From Roseivirga pacifica (GTDB lineage Bacteria; Bacteroidota; Bacteroidia; Cytophagales; Cyclobacteriaceae), in the NCBI RefSeq assembly GCF_900111145.1, contig NZ_FOIR01000001.1, positions 1,681,501 through 1,745,500 of the forward strand: DNA of 64,000 nt, in the 5' to 3' direction. Position numbers and translations under genes: made by a program. Positions 51,408-60,218 of this stretch are shown piece by piece. How positions within the stretch are numbered: the first letter of the stretch is position 1; every line of letters starts with the position of its first letter. The notes under the pieces are model-generated. The model ran no database searches and was not told where the DNA came from. It saw only the letters and a program-made list of their open reading frames with translations.

Positions 51408-53999
51408 CTATTCATTCCTGAGTATTTCGCTCGGGTTAGCATTGCTGGTTTTCCAGGTTTGACTGGTAACCAAAGCAATAATAAGTAGGGCGAAACTGAT
51501 AAACGCTGCCAGTAAATGATAGAATTGAACTTGCAATGGCACAGTGAAATCGGGCTTTAACTCATTAAAAATATAGTAGGCTAGGGGGCAGGCAATTAAA
51601 CCTGCAATAAGCAGTTGCACATATGTTCCCTTCAGTAACAAGCTGGTGATTTGCTTAAAGCTGGCGCCAAGCACCTTCCTAATCCCGATTTCTTTTTCCT
51701 TTGTTTGTGCACTGTACATCGCCATGCCGATTTGCCCCATTAAGGTGATAGCGATAATGGCAGAAAAGATAAAGATGAATGAACGGACAATGCTTCTAAA
51801 TTGTCTCAGGCGATTGTAAAGGATATCATCTAAGAAGAGCGGAAAGAATGATTCTTCAGGGAAGCTATTTTGGAACATGGCTTCAATTTCCGAGAGGGTG
51901 TTTTTAAAACTGGTGTTATTTAGCTTTATCAATAAGGTCGAATACCTGTGAGCGTTGTAGACCAAAATTGCAGAAGGCCTAGTTTCACTAATTGGGTCGC
52001 CTAAGTTTAGATTGTCAATTGTTCCAAAAACAGGAAAAAAGTCTGTGCCAATAGAATAGCTTCCTTCTCTATAGTTTTTTAACGAATCGCTTATTTGTTC
52101 TTCGAACGCCTTGTTGACAAGAAAGTATGCTTTTTCATTTTTGTAGTCATTACCGCTGTGCCATTCTATCTGGTCTTTGAAAATGCTAATAATACCGCTA
52201 TCAGCTTGTAATATCCTTACAGACTCAAACTTTTCTTTGTTCTCTAAGTGATGCTTTTCTAATCGATAGGAAGGCGCATCTGTTCCAAATGGAACTTGAC
52301 TAAGGCTGGTTACAGATTCTACTCCTGAAATTTTGTTAAGGTTGTGATGGAAAACTATACCGAGTGAGTCTGATGATGGTTGTTCTATGGCTACAATGTT
52401 TTCACCTGTGAACGGAGACTTCTGTTTGTTGATCAAATGAGCTTGATTAAGCAAGATAAAGCCTAGTGTAAAAACCAATAGGCTCAGTGATACTTGAAAC
52501 ACAATGAGGCCTTTCTTTAAGGTTTGTAAAGAAAGTTTACGCTGCGATACGTTTGTTTTAAATAGGCCAAGCACAGATATTCGAGAGAAGAATAGGCCTG
52601 GAATAAGCCCAGAAATAAACGCTACGCCTAAAGCGAAACCAAAGAAAATAGCTACTTGACCAAAGCTTAAGGTCGTTTGAAAAGTGAAATCAGAAAAAGA
52701 AGCGAAACTTGGTGCGAGTAGCCAAAATATCAACAAGCCAAAGACAAAACCGAATAGGGTGAGCAAAGTGGTTTCTATCAAAAATTGAATGATAAGCTGG
52801 GTTCTTTTACTACCCATTACCTTTCTTACGCCAACTTCTTTAGTGCGAGAAAGTGCGCCTGCCATGGCGAGGTTGGTGTAGTTAAATGCTGCGATGGCCA
52901 GCAAAACCACGATCAGTATTTTCGCAGCTTTCTGCGCGTTGCTGTTTAAGAGTACGGCATTGTTAAAGCTGGCGTCTGATTGGGCAAGCGAGGTTAATGG
53001 CTCTAGCACAAAATCATAAGTAGCGTTTTGCTTGTTACCTTTCAGTTCCTCATTTACTTCGGCTGCCATGCTGTGAAGTTTTTCACTCACCAACTCGTGA
53101 GAAGTATTCGGCTGTAATTTGATGTATAGTTGCTGAAAATAGTACGAATTCCAGCTAGTATAATAACTAGACGCAGTGTGGTCTTTGTATTGGCTGTTCA
53201 GGATTTCGAAGTCGATGTGAGAAACTTTGGATGGGTCTTCAATCACTCCGCTGATAATGTACTTCCCAAGTTTTTTCCCGATGACTGTTTCTGGGGTGAA
53301 ATACTTGTCCATCATTGACTTGGTAATGATAATGTTACTTGGGTTGGCGAATAGGTCATTCACATTGCCAAGTATCATTTCGTAATCAAAGACTTTAAAA
53401 AAGTCTTCGTTCACTTTGTCTACTTTAAACGTTACGCGCTGCCCTTTCAGCAAGTAGGCACTCATAGGTTCTCCCTGCATTTGAATCAAACCCAGTGACT
53501 CAATTTCAGGCAAAGTGGTCTCAAGTTTATTGGCTAGCGGGATTTGAGATTTGGCGCTAAGGTTTGGCCCAAATTGATCGTTTATCTTTAGTGATACGCG
53601 ATAAATACGCTCCTTATCAGTGAATTTTTGATCAAGCTGATGATTAGAGTAAATGGCGTTAATGCAGAAAAGACAAACAGCCAAGGCAGCGGCAAATCCC
53701 AACACATTAAGTATGCTGTAAGCAAAGTGTTTCTTTAGGTTTCTAAAGCTGACTTTGAAGTAATGGAAAATAAAGGCTTGACTGATCATGTGCGGAAGTT
53801 TTGTTTTTTTAGTTACCGAAGGCCTGATCATGCGAAGCACCTCTTTCCGATAAATGGACCGGGCTTTTTTTGCTCCTCTGGTATTGGTGTTGTTTATGTA
53901 TGCTTCTTCTAAGTCGCCCTGTAGTTCTTCATAAAGGCTATCGTTGCAGAACCATTTAAAGAGTTTACTCCAGAATCGTGGTGTTTGATTGCTTTCCAT
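51408..53999 (-). CDS. PadR-linked long ABC permease (FtsX/MacB type)
   Basis: 863 residues from the ATG at 53999, which overlaps the PadR stop (TAATG). N-terminal cytosolic prefix (about 1-75, FWSKLFKWFCNDSLYEELQGDLEEAY), then MacB_PCD and FtsX modules twice: helices near 90-110, 350-480 and again near 500 and 740-860. Motifs typical of this class: TKEVGVRKVMGSKRTQLIIQ, EKEIGIRKVLGASFKQITSL, and the end TWKTSNANPSEILRNE. It lacks its own ATPase, and no ATPase gene is adjacent. These two-module permeases are numerous in Bacteroidota; their cargo is unknown. Confidence 0.88.
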   Translation of the reverse strand: MESNQTPRFWSKLFKWFCNDSLYEELQGDLEEAYINNTNTRGAKKARSIYRKEVLRMIRPSVTKKTKLPHMISQAFIFHYFKVSFRNLKKHFAYSILNVLGFAAALAVCLFCINAIYSNHQLDQKFTDKERIYRVSLKINDQFGPNLSAKSQIPLANKLETTLPEIESLGLIQMQGEPMSAYLLKGQRVTFKVDKVNEDFFKVFDYEMILGNVNDLFANPSNIIITKSMMDKYFTPETVIGKKLGKYIISGVIEDPSKVSHIDFEILNSQYKDHTASSYYTSWNSYYFQQLYIKLQPNTSHELVSEKLHSMAAEVNEELKGNKQNATYDFVLEPLTSLAQSDASFNNAVLLNSNAQKAAKILIVVLLAIAAFNYTNLAMAGALSRTKEVGVRKVMGSKRTQLIIQFLIETTLLTLFGFVFGLLIFWLLAPSFASFSDFTFQTTLSFGQVAIFFGFALGVAFISGLIPGLFFSRISVLGLFKTNVSQRKLSLQTLKKGLIVFQVSLSLLVFTLGFILLNQAHLINKQKSPFTGENIVAIEQPSSDSLGIVFHHNLNKISGVESVTSLSQVPFGTDAPSYRLEKHHLENKEKFESVRILQADSGIISIFKDQIEWHSGNDYKNEKAYFLVNKAFEEQISDSLKNYREGSYSIGTDFFPVFGTIDNLNLGDPISETRPSAILVYNAHRYSTLLIKLNNTSFKNTLSEIEAMFQNSFPEESFFPLFLDDILYNRLRQFRSIVRSFIFIFSAIIAITLMGQIGMAMYSAQTKEKEIGIRKVLGASFKQITSLLLKGTYVQLLIAGLIACPLAYYIFNELKPDFTVPLQVQFYHLLAAFISFALLIIALVTSQTWKTSNANPSEILRNE

Positions 54000-54337
54000 T
54001 AGCCCTGAACTTTTTGAAGTGCCACTTTCGGAACGCTGCTCCACAAATCTTCTCTTAAAGTTTTGGCCTCTTCCAGCGCACTTTTACCCAAGTTGGTTAC
54101 TTGGTAAAACCGCTTTCTTCTACCGCCACGCTCGGCAGTTGCACCACCATATTCCGATTGGATGAAGCCTTTTTCTTCAAGCCTTGTGAGTGCCGTGTGT
54201 AATGCACCGCGGCTTACAGCTCTACCAGTGCGTTCACCAATCTCTTCTTGAATGGAAACGCCATAGGCATTTTCGTCCAGCACTAAAATTGTGAGCAAGA
54301 CTATCTCCTGAAATTCACCGAGGTATGTACCCTTCAT
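53999..54337 (-). CDS. PadR-family transcriptional regulator
   Basis: 112 residues: winged helix with LGEFQEIVLLTILVLDENAY, GVSIQEEIGERTGRAVSRGA (helix 3 region) and GFIQSEYGG, then a basic wing GGRRKRFYQVTNLG and one C-terminal dimer helix. PadR proteins repress their own gene and neighbours until an inducer binds. It is coupled to the long permease gene by TAATG. A 14-base direct repeat just upstream (54347-54393) is its likely operator. Confidence 0.92.
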   Translation of the reverse strand: MKGTYLGEFQEIVLLTILVLDENAYGVSIQEEIGERTGRAVSRGALHTALTRLEEKGFIQSEYGGATAERGGRRKRFYQVTNLGKSALEEAKTLREDLWSSVPKVALQKVQG

Positions 54338-54346
54338 TTTATTTAG

Positions 54347-54393
54347 TTCTTAAATGAAGACTAAATATAGAATATTAAATTCTTAAATGAAGA
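54347..54393 (-). promoter_or_regulatory. direct repeat, candidate PadR operator
   Basis: TTCTTAAATGAAGA occurs twice, at 54347-54360 and 54380-54393, 33 bases apart. On the minus strand the copies flank a TATATTTAG string (54369-54361) that may be the -7 box, so binding would shut the promoter. A related sequence is found before the second PadR gene. Confidence 0.6.
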
Positions 54394-54445
54394 GGTAATA
54401 GGGAAATATTGACTTTAAGTGTTTTAGGAGGAGGGCGGAATAGCA

Positions 54446-54484
54446 AGGCGGCTTGAAAAGGGAATGTTCATTTTCAAGCCGCCT
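54446..54484. terminator. terminator-like hairpin between the two PadR-permease units
   Basis: AGGCGGCTTGAAAA (54446-54459), loop of 11, TTTTCAAGCCGCCT (54471-54484), a perfect 14-bp stem. There is no T tract after it on the minus strand. Confidence 0.65.
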
Positions 54485-54504
54485 GGTTGATAAATCAAAA
54501 AGAG

Positions 54505-57132
54505 TTATTCGCTGCGTAGCGTTTGTGCAGGGTTAGCTTTGGCTGCCTTCCATGTTTGACTGCCTATGGTTACAAATCCGATGGCAAAAATGATGACTAC
54601 ACCTACTGAGAGTTCTAGTACGCCAATAGGCGCCCTGTAAGCTTGGTTTACAAGAATTACCGCATCGAATAGGAAGTAAGTTATGGGAAGTGCAATGGCT
54701 GCGGCAAGCAATAGCAGCAGCATAAAACTTTTTGAAAGTAGTTTTACCAAACTACCTTCTGTAGCGCCCAGTACCTTGCGAATGCTAATTTCCTTTAGCC
54801 TTGTTTCAGCTGTATATACACCCATGCCTAGCAAACCAAGCGATGCAATACATATGGTTAAGAAGGCCAAAAAACCAATGATGGTGGTCAGCGTTGAAAA
54901 CTCTTGGTAGGCGCGTTCAATATTGTCTTTGTAAAATGAACCGTTAAATTCGTGAACGCTATCAAAGGCGTCCCATTCGGCTTTAATCTTATCCCTGGTA
55001 ACAATTATGTCGTTCGAAGAAAGCTTTAGGCTCAATACATAAGTGTCACTTAAGTTGTGCCTAAAGGCAAAGGGTTCAATTTTCGATAGTATTGTTTGAT
55101 TGTTAAAGTCTTCAACAACACCAATAATCATTAAGTCTTGGTCGTCAAACTCCACAATTTTACCAATGGCTTCGTCAGGCGTGCCAAGGTTATACTTCTT
55201 AAGAGCTGTTTCGTTTAGTATAATGCTCTCTTCTTTTTCTACAGCGCTTTTTTCTGGAAAATTGCTGCCTGCCAATAGGCGGTGCTCCATCATCGGAATA
55301 TACTTATGGTCTATAGAGGAGTAATATACTGTGCCCGAATCGAGCTTGTCTTCGCTAAACATTTGCGTGCCATAAGTACTGCCAACACTCAATACGTGTG
55401 AGGTTCTTGAAATCTCTTGAACCTCTGGTATGCGTTTAAAGATAGCTTCTATGTCTGCTGCATCGTTGCCCTCAAGTTGCACATTTAGCACGTTTTCTGT
55501 AGTAAAGCCAAGGTCGTAATTCATGGCGTACTTAAACTGTTTGTTCGCAATAGAGGCCGCAATAATGAACATTAGCGATAAGGTGAACTGAACAACGAGT
55601 AGCGATTTTCTTAGCGTTATCCTTGAAAAGAGTTTAGTGTTAGAATCGGTTTTGAGTACGGTTATGGCTTTCAGTTTGGAAAGAAACATGGCTGGTAAAA
55701 AACCGGCTACCAAACCCACAATTAGGGCAAATAGCAAGAAGTAAACGAGTTGACTCGCGTTGGTTTCAAGTTTTACAATTTCCTGAATATTAGGATTTAC
55801 GGTTAAAAACAGGGGCTTTAGTAGGAAAAACAGGAAATAGGAAATGATTAAAGAACCGATAGATATAATGCAGGCTTCTACAATAAACTGATTGAATACT
55901 TGACCCTTTTTGGCACCTACAACCTTTCTAATGCCTACTTCTTTTGATCTCCTGAGCGATCGGGCAATGGAAAGGTTGGTGTAATTAAAAGCAGCTGAAA
56001 GAATTACAATGAATGAGAGGCCGGCAAGAATCAAAAGTACCTCTCTGCCCATACTACTCCCAATTTGGTTGGAGATGTTAGAAGGGCCGGTCATTATGTT
56101 GGTAATGGGCTGAATAGTAGTGGTGATGGTGGTGTGTTCCATCTTTTCGTTTTCCTCGTCACAGATTATGTCGAGCCGTGCCTGAATATCGCTAATGGCG
56201 GCTCCCTGCTCTGGGCGGAAGTAGATATAGTACATCCACATGCTGCTAAAGTTTAGCCAATTGGAGTCTTCATACTCTTCGTTCATTCGTTTTTCATGCG
56301 TAGCCATGGATACCAATGCCTGAAACTTCATGTGTGAGTTGAATGGAGGCTTTTCCACTACGCCTGTAACTTTAAAATCTTCCTTACCAAGCTTCAGCAC
56401 TTGGTCTAAGGGGTCTAATCCTTTAAAAAGCTTTTCTGCTGTTTCATCGGTAATTACTATGCTGTTGGGCTCTAAAAGCGCAGTAGATTTGTTACCTCTT
56501 ATTAAAGAGAAGGTCAGCACATCAAAGAAACCCTCATCTGCATATATGGCCGAAATGGGGAAGGTGTTTTCGCCCACCGTGGCATCTCCACCTGCATTGC
56601 GTCTCAATAGGGTAATTGCACCTATTCCCGGCACATCCTCTTTCATGCGTTTGCCCAAGTACAGCGAGGTGGAGGCAAAGCGATTTGGCTCACTTTCCAT
56701 GTACTGTTGAAAATTGTTGATCCTGTACAGGTTATTAACATCTTGGTGAAAGCGGTCGTAGTCCGATATTTCGGTGTAAATAGAGATCATAAGCAGGCAT
56801 ACTGACATGCTTACGGCCAAGCCAAAAACGTTAATGGCAGAGAATAGCTTGTTCCTAGCTATGCTCCTTAGCGATGTTTTGAAGTAATTTTTAAACATGA
56901 TGAATTGAGTTAATTGATCTAGTATTTCGAGTTTTTTAATGGTATAGGGTTTGAAGAACTTCAATACATTGACCGTGTAATTGATTCTTGCTCTTCGTTT
57001 ACCCTTTTCTTTTAAGTCACGTTCAAAGTATTCATATAAGTCACCCTGCAGATCCTCCAAGAGGCTCGGCTTGCAGTACCATTCGAGTAATCGATTGGCC
57101 CATTTGGGTGGTTGAATACTTTTATTGTTCAT
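54505..57132 (-). CDS. second PadR-linked long ABC permease
   Basis: 875 residues. The same plan as the neighbouring permease: cytosolic prefix (WANRLLEWYCKPSLLEDLQG), MacB_PCD and FtsX twice, motifs RSKEVGIRKVVGAKKGQVFN and LKEISIRKVLGATEGSLVKL, and the end TWKAAKANPAQTLRSE. The two proteins are clear paralogues, probably from an old tandem duplication of the whole regulator-permease unit. The start overlaps the PadR stop by ATGA. The ATPase partner is not in the window. Confidence 0.88.
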   Translation of the reverse strand: MNNKSIQPPKWANRLLEWYCKPSLLEDLQGDLYEYFERDLKEKGKRRARINYTVNVLKFFKPYTIKKLEILDQLTQFIMFKNYFKTSLRSIARNKLFSAINVFGLAVSMSVCLLMISIYTEISDYDRFHQDVNNLYRINNFQQYMESEPNRFASTSLYLGKRMKEDVPGIGAITLLRRNAGGDATVGENTFPISAIYADEGFFDVLTFSLIRGNKSTALLEPNSIVITDETAEKLFKGLDPLDQVLKLGKEDFKVTGVVEKPPFNSHMKFQALVSMATHEKRMNEEYEDSNWLNFSSMWMYYIYFRPEQGAAISDIQARLDIICDEENEKMEHTTITTTIQPITNIMTGPSNISNQIGSSMGREVLLILAGLSFIVILSAAFNYTNLSIARSLRRSKEVGIRKVVGAKKGQVFNQFIVEACIISIGSLIISYFLFFLLKPLFLTVNPNIQEIVKLETNASQLVYFLLFALIVGLVAGFLPAMFLSKLKAITVLKTDSNTKLFSRITLRKSLLVVQFTLSLMFIIAASIANKQFKYAMNYDLGFTTENVLNVQLEGNDAADIEAIFKRIPEVQEISRTSHVLSVGSTYGTQMFSEDKLDSGTVYYSSIDHKYIPMMEHRLLAGSNFPEKSAVEKEESIILNETALKKYNLGTPDEAIGKIVEFDDQDLMIIGVVEDFNNQTILSKIEPFAFRHNLSDTYVLSLKLSSNDIIVTRDKIKAEWDAFDSVHEFNGSFYKDNIERAYQEFSTLTTIIGFLAFLTICIASLGLLGMGVYTAETRLKEISIRKVLGATEGSLVKLLSKSFMLLLLLAAAIALPITYFLFDAVILVNQAYRAPIGVLELSVGVVIIFAIGFVTIGSQTWKAAKANPAQTLRSE

Positions 57133-57461
57133 ATAAAGTTGAGTTTGAATTCAGGAATTACGCTCCAAAGCTGGTCGCGCTGTTCCTTTATTTTTGTTAG
57201 GGCTACTTTTCCGGCATGCGTTACCGTGAAGAAGCGTTTTCTGCGACCGCCTCTTTCGGATGTAGGCTCGCCTAGGTGAGAATTAACAAAGCCTTTTTTC
57301 TCAAGTCGATTCAATACAGCGTGTACCACACTAAGTTTTACCTCGCGCCCCGATACCTTTTCAATCTCATCGCAAATAGAAACGCTATAAGCTTCTTCCA
57401 TTAGGGCTGCAATGGTTAGCAGTACCAATTCTTCAAACTCTCCAAGGTTCGTTCCTTTCAT
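57129..57461 (-). CDS. second PadR-family transcriptional regulator
   Basis: 110 residues. Winged helix with LGEFEELVLLTIAALMEEAY, SVSICDEIEKVSGREVKLSV and GFVNSHLGEPTSERGGRRKR, then TVTHAGKVALTKIKEQRDQL. It is a paralogue of the PadR at 53999-54337, with the same spacing to its permease gene. The recognition helix differs (VKLSVVHAVLNRLE against VSRGALHTALTRLE), so the operators may differ in part. The sequence before its start (57465-57487) matches the one before the first PadR at 19 of 23 bases. Confidence 0.92.
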   Translation of the reverse strand: MKGTNLGEFEELVLLTIAALMEEAYSVSICDEIEKVSGREVKLSVVHAVLNRLEKKGFVNSHLGEPTSERGGRRKRFFTVTHAGKVALTKIKEQRDQLWSVIPEFKLNFI

Positions 57462-57464
57462 ATT

Positions 57465-57487
57465 ATTTTATTTATTCATTAAATGTA
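57465..57487 (-). promoter_or_regulatory. PadR operator-like sequence
   Basis: This 23-base stretch equals 54336-54358, before the first PadR gene, at 19 of 23 positions and lies at almost the same distance from the start codon (within 4 bases). The common core is TTAAATG. Confidence 0.5.
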
Positions 57488-57686
57488 TAAAAAATAAATA
57501 TGGCTAAAATCAATTTTATACAAATAGTGAATATATGCTTGATTCAATCTTCACCTTGCATAGGTAAGGATCATCTTTGCTTTGTAAAAGCCTAGTGTAC
57601 TGAGTTGTAAATTACTGGTGCTGAGTTGGCCAGTTGGTGCCCCGAACCTTTGGCTATGCAGCCTGTTTTCAGTTACGTATAAAATT

Positions 57687-57708
57687 TATAACTTTGTCGT
57701 ATAACTTT
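57687..57708 (+). promoter_or_regulatory. promoter/operator of the toxin-antitoxin pair
   Basis: TATAACTTT is repeated at 57687-57695 and 57700-57708, 13 bases apart; TAACTTTG (57689-57696) fits the -7 box. An inverted repeat TATAAA-A-TTTATA lies at 57678-57690. The repeats cover the promoter, as expected for an autoregulated antitoxin. Confidence 0.5.
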
Positions 57709-57714
57709 AAAGCT

Positions 57715-57963
57715 ATGGATGCAAAGGTTACCCTCAGTTTCGATCAAGAAGTAATTTCGTCAGCAAAGGCATTTGCAGAACAGCATAATATTAGCCTTTC
57801 GCGCCTTACAGAATACCTCTATCGTCAAATAACTTCCAATAGCTACAATTCGCTGGAAGACTTTCCGATTGCAGATTGGGTAAATGCAGTTGCCGAGGGG
57901 CAGGCCGAGTACCATACCAAACCCCGTAAAATCTCCAAGGCAGATTTTTATGAAAAGAAGTAA
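57715..57963 (+). CDS. antitoxin of a PIN-toxin pair (DUF6364-like)
   Basis: 82 residues from the ATG at 57715 (MDAKVTLSFDQEVISSAKAF); the upstream frame only adds promoter sequence. The N-terminal strand-helix-helix (VTLSFDQEVISSAKAFAEQH, then NISLSRLTEYLYRQI) is a ribbon-helix-helix DNA-binding motif. The C-terminal half (DFPIADWVNAVAEGQAEYHT) should wrap the toxin. The stop overlaps the toxin start as TAATG. Confidence 0.82.
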   Translation: MDAKVTLSFDQEVISSAKAFAEQHNISLSRLTEYLYRQITSNSYNSLEDFPIADWVNAVAEGQAEYHTKPRKISKADFYEKK

Positions 57964-58385
57964 TGGTTAGCGCTTTCGTTGACGCCAATGTGATTGTATC
58001 GGTACTCAATAAGGAGTATCCGCTGTTTACTTATTCTTCAAGGGTACTTTCTTCAGGCGCTTTGAAAGGGGTTGAGCTTTATACCAGCCCACTCTGTTTG
58101 GCCATAGGGTTTTACTTTGCCTCAAAGAAATCGGGGCGAAAGATGGCCAAAAAGAAGCTAGCGATTTTGAGCGAGCACATTACTGTTGCATCCATTGATA
58201 CCGCTGCAATTCATAAAGCTATGAGAAACCTTAAAGTAGAAGATGTGGAGGATGGATTTCAATATTATGCAGCTGTTGAAGCTGGCTGTAGCTGTATTGT
58301 CACAGAAAACGGAGGTGATTTTTACTTTTCGGAGATGCCTGTGCTTTCTTCGGAAGAGTTTCTAAAGACCTATATCTTTAAATAA
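57963..58385 (+). CDS. PIN-domain toxin (VapC-like RNase)
   Basis: 140 residues. PIN acidic residues seen: Asp7 (AFVDANVIVS), Asp97 (VEDVEDGFQYYAAV) and Asp119 (IVTENGGDFYF). The position where VapC normally has Glu (around residue 46-49) reads SPLCLAIGFYF without an acidic residue, so either the family varies here or activity is reduced. It would cleave specific RNA when not held by the antitoxin. It is coupled to the antitoxin gene by TAATG and followed by a terminator. Confidence 0.85.
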   Translation: MVSAFVDANVIVSVLNKEYPLFTYSSRVLSSGALKGVELYTSPLCLAIGFYFASKKSGRKMAKKKLAILSEHITVASIDTAAIHKAMRNLKVEDVEDGFQYYAAVEAGCSCIVTENGGDFYFSEMPVLSSEEFLKTYIFK

Positions 58386-58411
58386 AAAAAGCACTCGATT
58401 GAGTGCTTTTT
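58386..58411. terminator. terminator between the toxin and frr genes
   Basis: AAAAAGCACTC (58386-58396), loop GATT, GAGTGCTTTTT (58401-58411): a perfect 11-bp stem with A and T tracts, used in both directions. Confidence 0.93.
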
Positions 58412-58434
58412 AGTTGTTGATTTGAGGTTGCCGT

Positions 58435-58995
58435 TTACACGGTCATAATTTCTTTTTCCTTGTGCTCTAGAAGGTCGTCCATTTTTTTGGTGAACTTATC
58501 AGTGAGCTGCTGCACATCGTCTTCAGCACCTTTTACCATATCTTCAGAAACTCCATCTTTCAAAAGCTTCTTCAGCTCGTCATTGGCTTCTTTTCGTGCA
58601 TTTCTTACAGAAACTTTGCCGTTTTCGGTTACCGCTTTGGCTTGCTTAGTAAGCTGAACCCTGCGCTCCTCAGTAAGCTGTGGCACGTTTATAATAATGC
58701 TTTCACCATCATTTTGTGGGTTAAAGCCTAGGTCACTGTTAATTATGGCCTTTTCAATTTCTGATATGATGCTTTTCTCCCATGGTTTAACAAATAGGGT
58801 ACGCGCATCCGGAGTAGTTACAGAAGCTACTTGGTTAATTGGAGTAGGAGTGCCGTAATATTCAACCATTAGTCCATCGAGCATGCTTGGCATGGCTTTA
58901 CCTGCTCTAATTTTTGCTAAATCGGTTTTGGCATGATCCACTGCCTTTTCCATCATTTCTTTGGCAGTATCCAAATATAATTCTATCTCTTCCAT
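58435..58995 (-). CDS. frr: ribosome recycling factor
   Basis: 186 residues. RRF splits the post-termination ribosome with EF-G. Family marks: KTDLAKIRAGKAMPSMLDGL, EYYGTPTPINQVASVTTPDA, and EERRVQLTKQAKAVTENGKV, ending DLLEHKEKEIMTV. It follows pyrH by 6 bases, the classical pyrH-frr order, and converges with the toxin gene. Confidence 0.97.
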   Translation of the reverse strand: MEEIELYLDTAKEMMEKAVDHAKTDLAKIRAGKAMPSMLDGLMVEYYGTPTPINQVASVTTPDARTLFVKPWEKSIISEIEKAIINSDLGFNPQNDGESIIINVPQLTEERRVQLTKQAKAVTENGKVSVRNARKEANDELKKLLKDGVSEDMVKGAEDDVQQLTDKFTKKMDDLLEHKEKEIMTV

Positions 58996-59001
58996 GATTA
59001 A

Positions 59002-59706
59002 TTAGCTGATTAAAGTTCCCAATTTTTCTCCAGAAACCAATTTCTGAAGGTTGCCCTTTTTATTCATATCAAAAACAATGATTGGAACATTGTTTTCATG
59101 GCAAAGTGTAAAGGCTGTCATATCCATAATATTGTAGCCTTGCTTAATCACTTCGTCAAAGGTCAGGTTATCAAATTTAGTTGCGTTAGGATCTTTTTCT
59201 GGGTCTGCTGTATATACTCCGTCTACACGTGTACCTTTCAAAACCACATCGGCCTCTACTTCAATGGCCCTTAAGCTGGCCGTAGAGTCGGTAGTGAAGT
59301 ATGGGTTACCAATACCTGCTCCAAAAATAACAACGCGCCCCTTTTCTAGGTGACGCACGGCTCTTCTTCTAATAAATGGTTCGCAAACAGCTTCCATTTT
59401 AATACCCGACATTAAGCGGGTATACATGCCGTGCTTTTCCAGTGTACTCTGAATGGCCATGGCATTAATTACAGTGGCTAGCATGCCCATGTAATCGCCC
59501 TGTACGCGGTCAATACCAGATTTTTCGGCCTGAACACCCCTGTAAATATTTCCACCACCAATTACTATAGCTACTTCTATGCCTTGGTCGTGTATTTGTT
59601 TTATGTCTTTAGCGTATTGTTCTAGTCTTGCAGAATCAATTCCATAATTCTGCTCGCCCATTAGTGCTTCACCGCTAAGTTTTAAGAGTATTCTCTTATA
59701 TGCCAT
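59002..59706 (-). CDS. pyrH: uridylate kinase
   Basis: 234 residues. UMP kinase of bacterial type, an amino-acid-kinase fold: [13 protein letters not shown] at the start, [14 protein letters not shown] for phosphate, [18 protein letters not shown], and [20 protein letters not shown]. It makes UDP for RNA and sugar nucleotides and is cytosolic, a hexamer. It is between the biotin carrier gene and frr in one direction with short gaps. Confidence 0.97.
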   Translation of the reverse strand: MAYKRILLKLSGEALMGEQNYGIDSARLEQYAKDIKQIHDQGIEVAIVIGGGNIYRGVQAEKSGIDRVQGDYMGMLATVINAMAIQSTLEKHGMYTRLMSGIKMEAVCEPFIRRRAVRHLEKGRVVIFGAGIGNPYFTTDSTASLRAIEVEADVVLKGTRVDGVYTADPEKDPNATKFDNLTFDEVIKQGYNIMDMTAFTLCHENNVPIIVFDMNKKGNLQKLVSGEKLGTLIS

Positions 59707-59720
59707 TTCCTCTCCCTCGA

Positions 59721-60218
59721 TTAAAATTTTATCAGAATGCTATTTTTTTCTACACTTTGCCCTTTCTCTACTTCAATAGAAGAAATGGTTCCGCTGCCCG
59801 GAGATTTTAAAACGTTCTCCATTTTCATCGCTTCCAGAATCATAACTTGGTCGCCTTTGTTAATTTCTTGACCAGGCTCAACCAAAATATCTAGAATCAA
59901 CCCAGGCATTGGTGCTTTTATGTCTTTTAATGTTTGTTCTTGCAAGTGCGACATGCCAAGCTTTTCTAGTAGCAAGTCCGTGTCGTCTTTTAAGCTAATT
60001 GGGTAGCGGCCTCTACCTACCTGAATAATGAATTTTTTCTTGGCTTCATCCACTTCCAATATCTCTGCCTTTACAGTCGTTCCATCCTTAGTGAATTGAT
60101 AATGACCGTATTGGTTTTTGCTAATCTGAAAGTCGAGTGACTGTCCGTTAAAAAGTAACTGATTATTGGAAAACTCAAGTGTGGCTTCTTTGCCGTCTTT
60201 TGTCTTAGAAGTATACAT
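59721..60218 (-). CDS. biotin carboxyl carrier domain protein (acyl-CoA carboxylase subunit)
   Basis: 165 residues. The C-terminal biotinyl domain (about 95-165) has the acceptor Lys in [16 protein letters not shown], preceded by [17 protein letters not shown]. The N-terminal part (about 1-90) is a beta-rich domain as in the carriers of propionyl-/acetyl-CoA or oxaloacetate carboxylases of Bacteroidota. The biotin carboxylase and carboxyltransferase partners are not in the window. It is the first gene before pyrH and frr; a gap of 14 bases suggests one transcript. Confidence 0.88.
   Translation of the reverse strand: MYTSKTKDGKEATLEFSNNQLLFNGQSLDFQISKNQYGHYQFTKDGTTVKAEILEVDEAKKKFIIQVGRGRYPISLKDDTDLLLEKLGMSHLQEQTLKDIKAPMPGLILDILVEPGQEINKGDQVMILEAMKMENVLKSPGSGTISSIEVEKGQSVEKNSILIKF

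Noticed and set aside
57634-57714. Longer N-terminus for the antitoxin
   Set aside because: The extra codons cover the promoter and operator repeats; the ATG at 57715 gives the normal family start.
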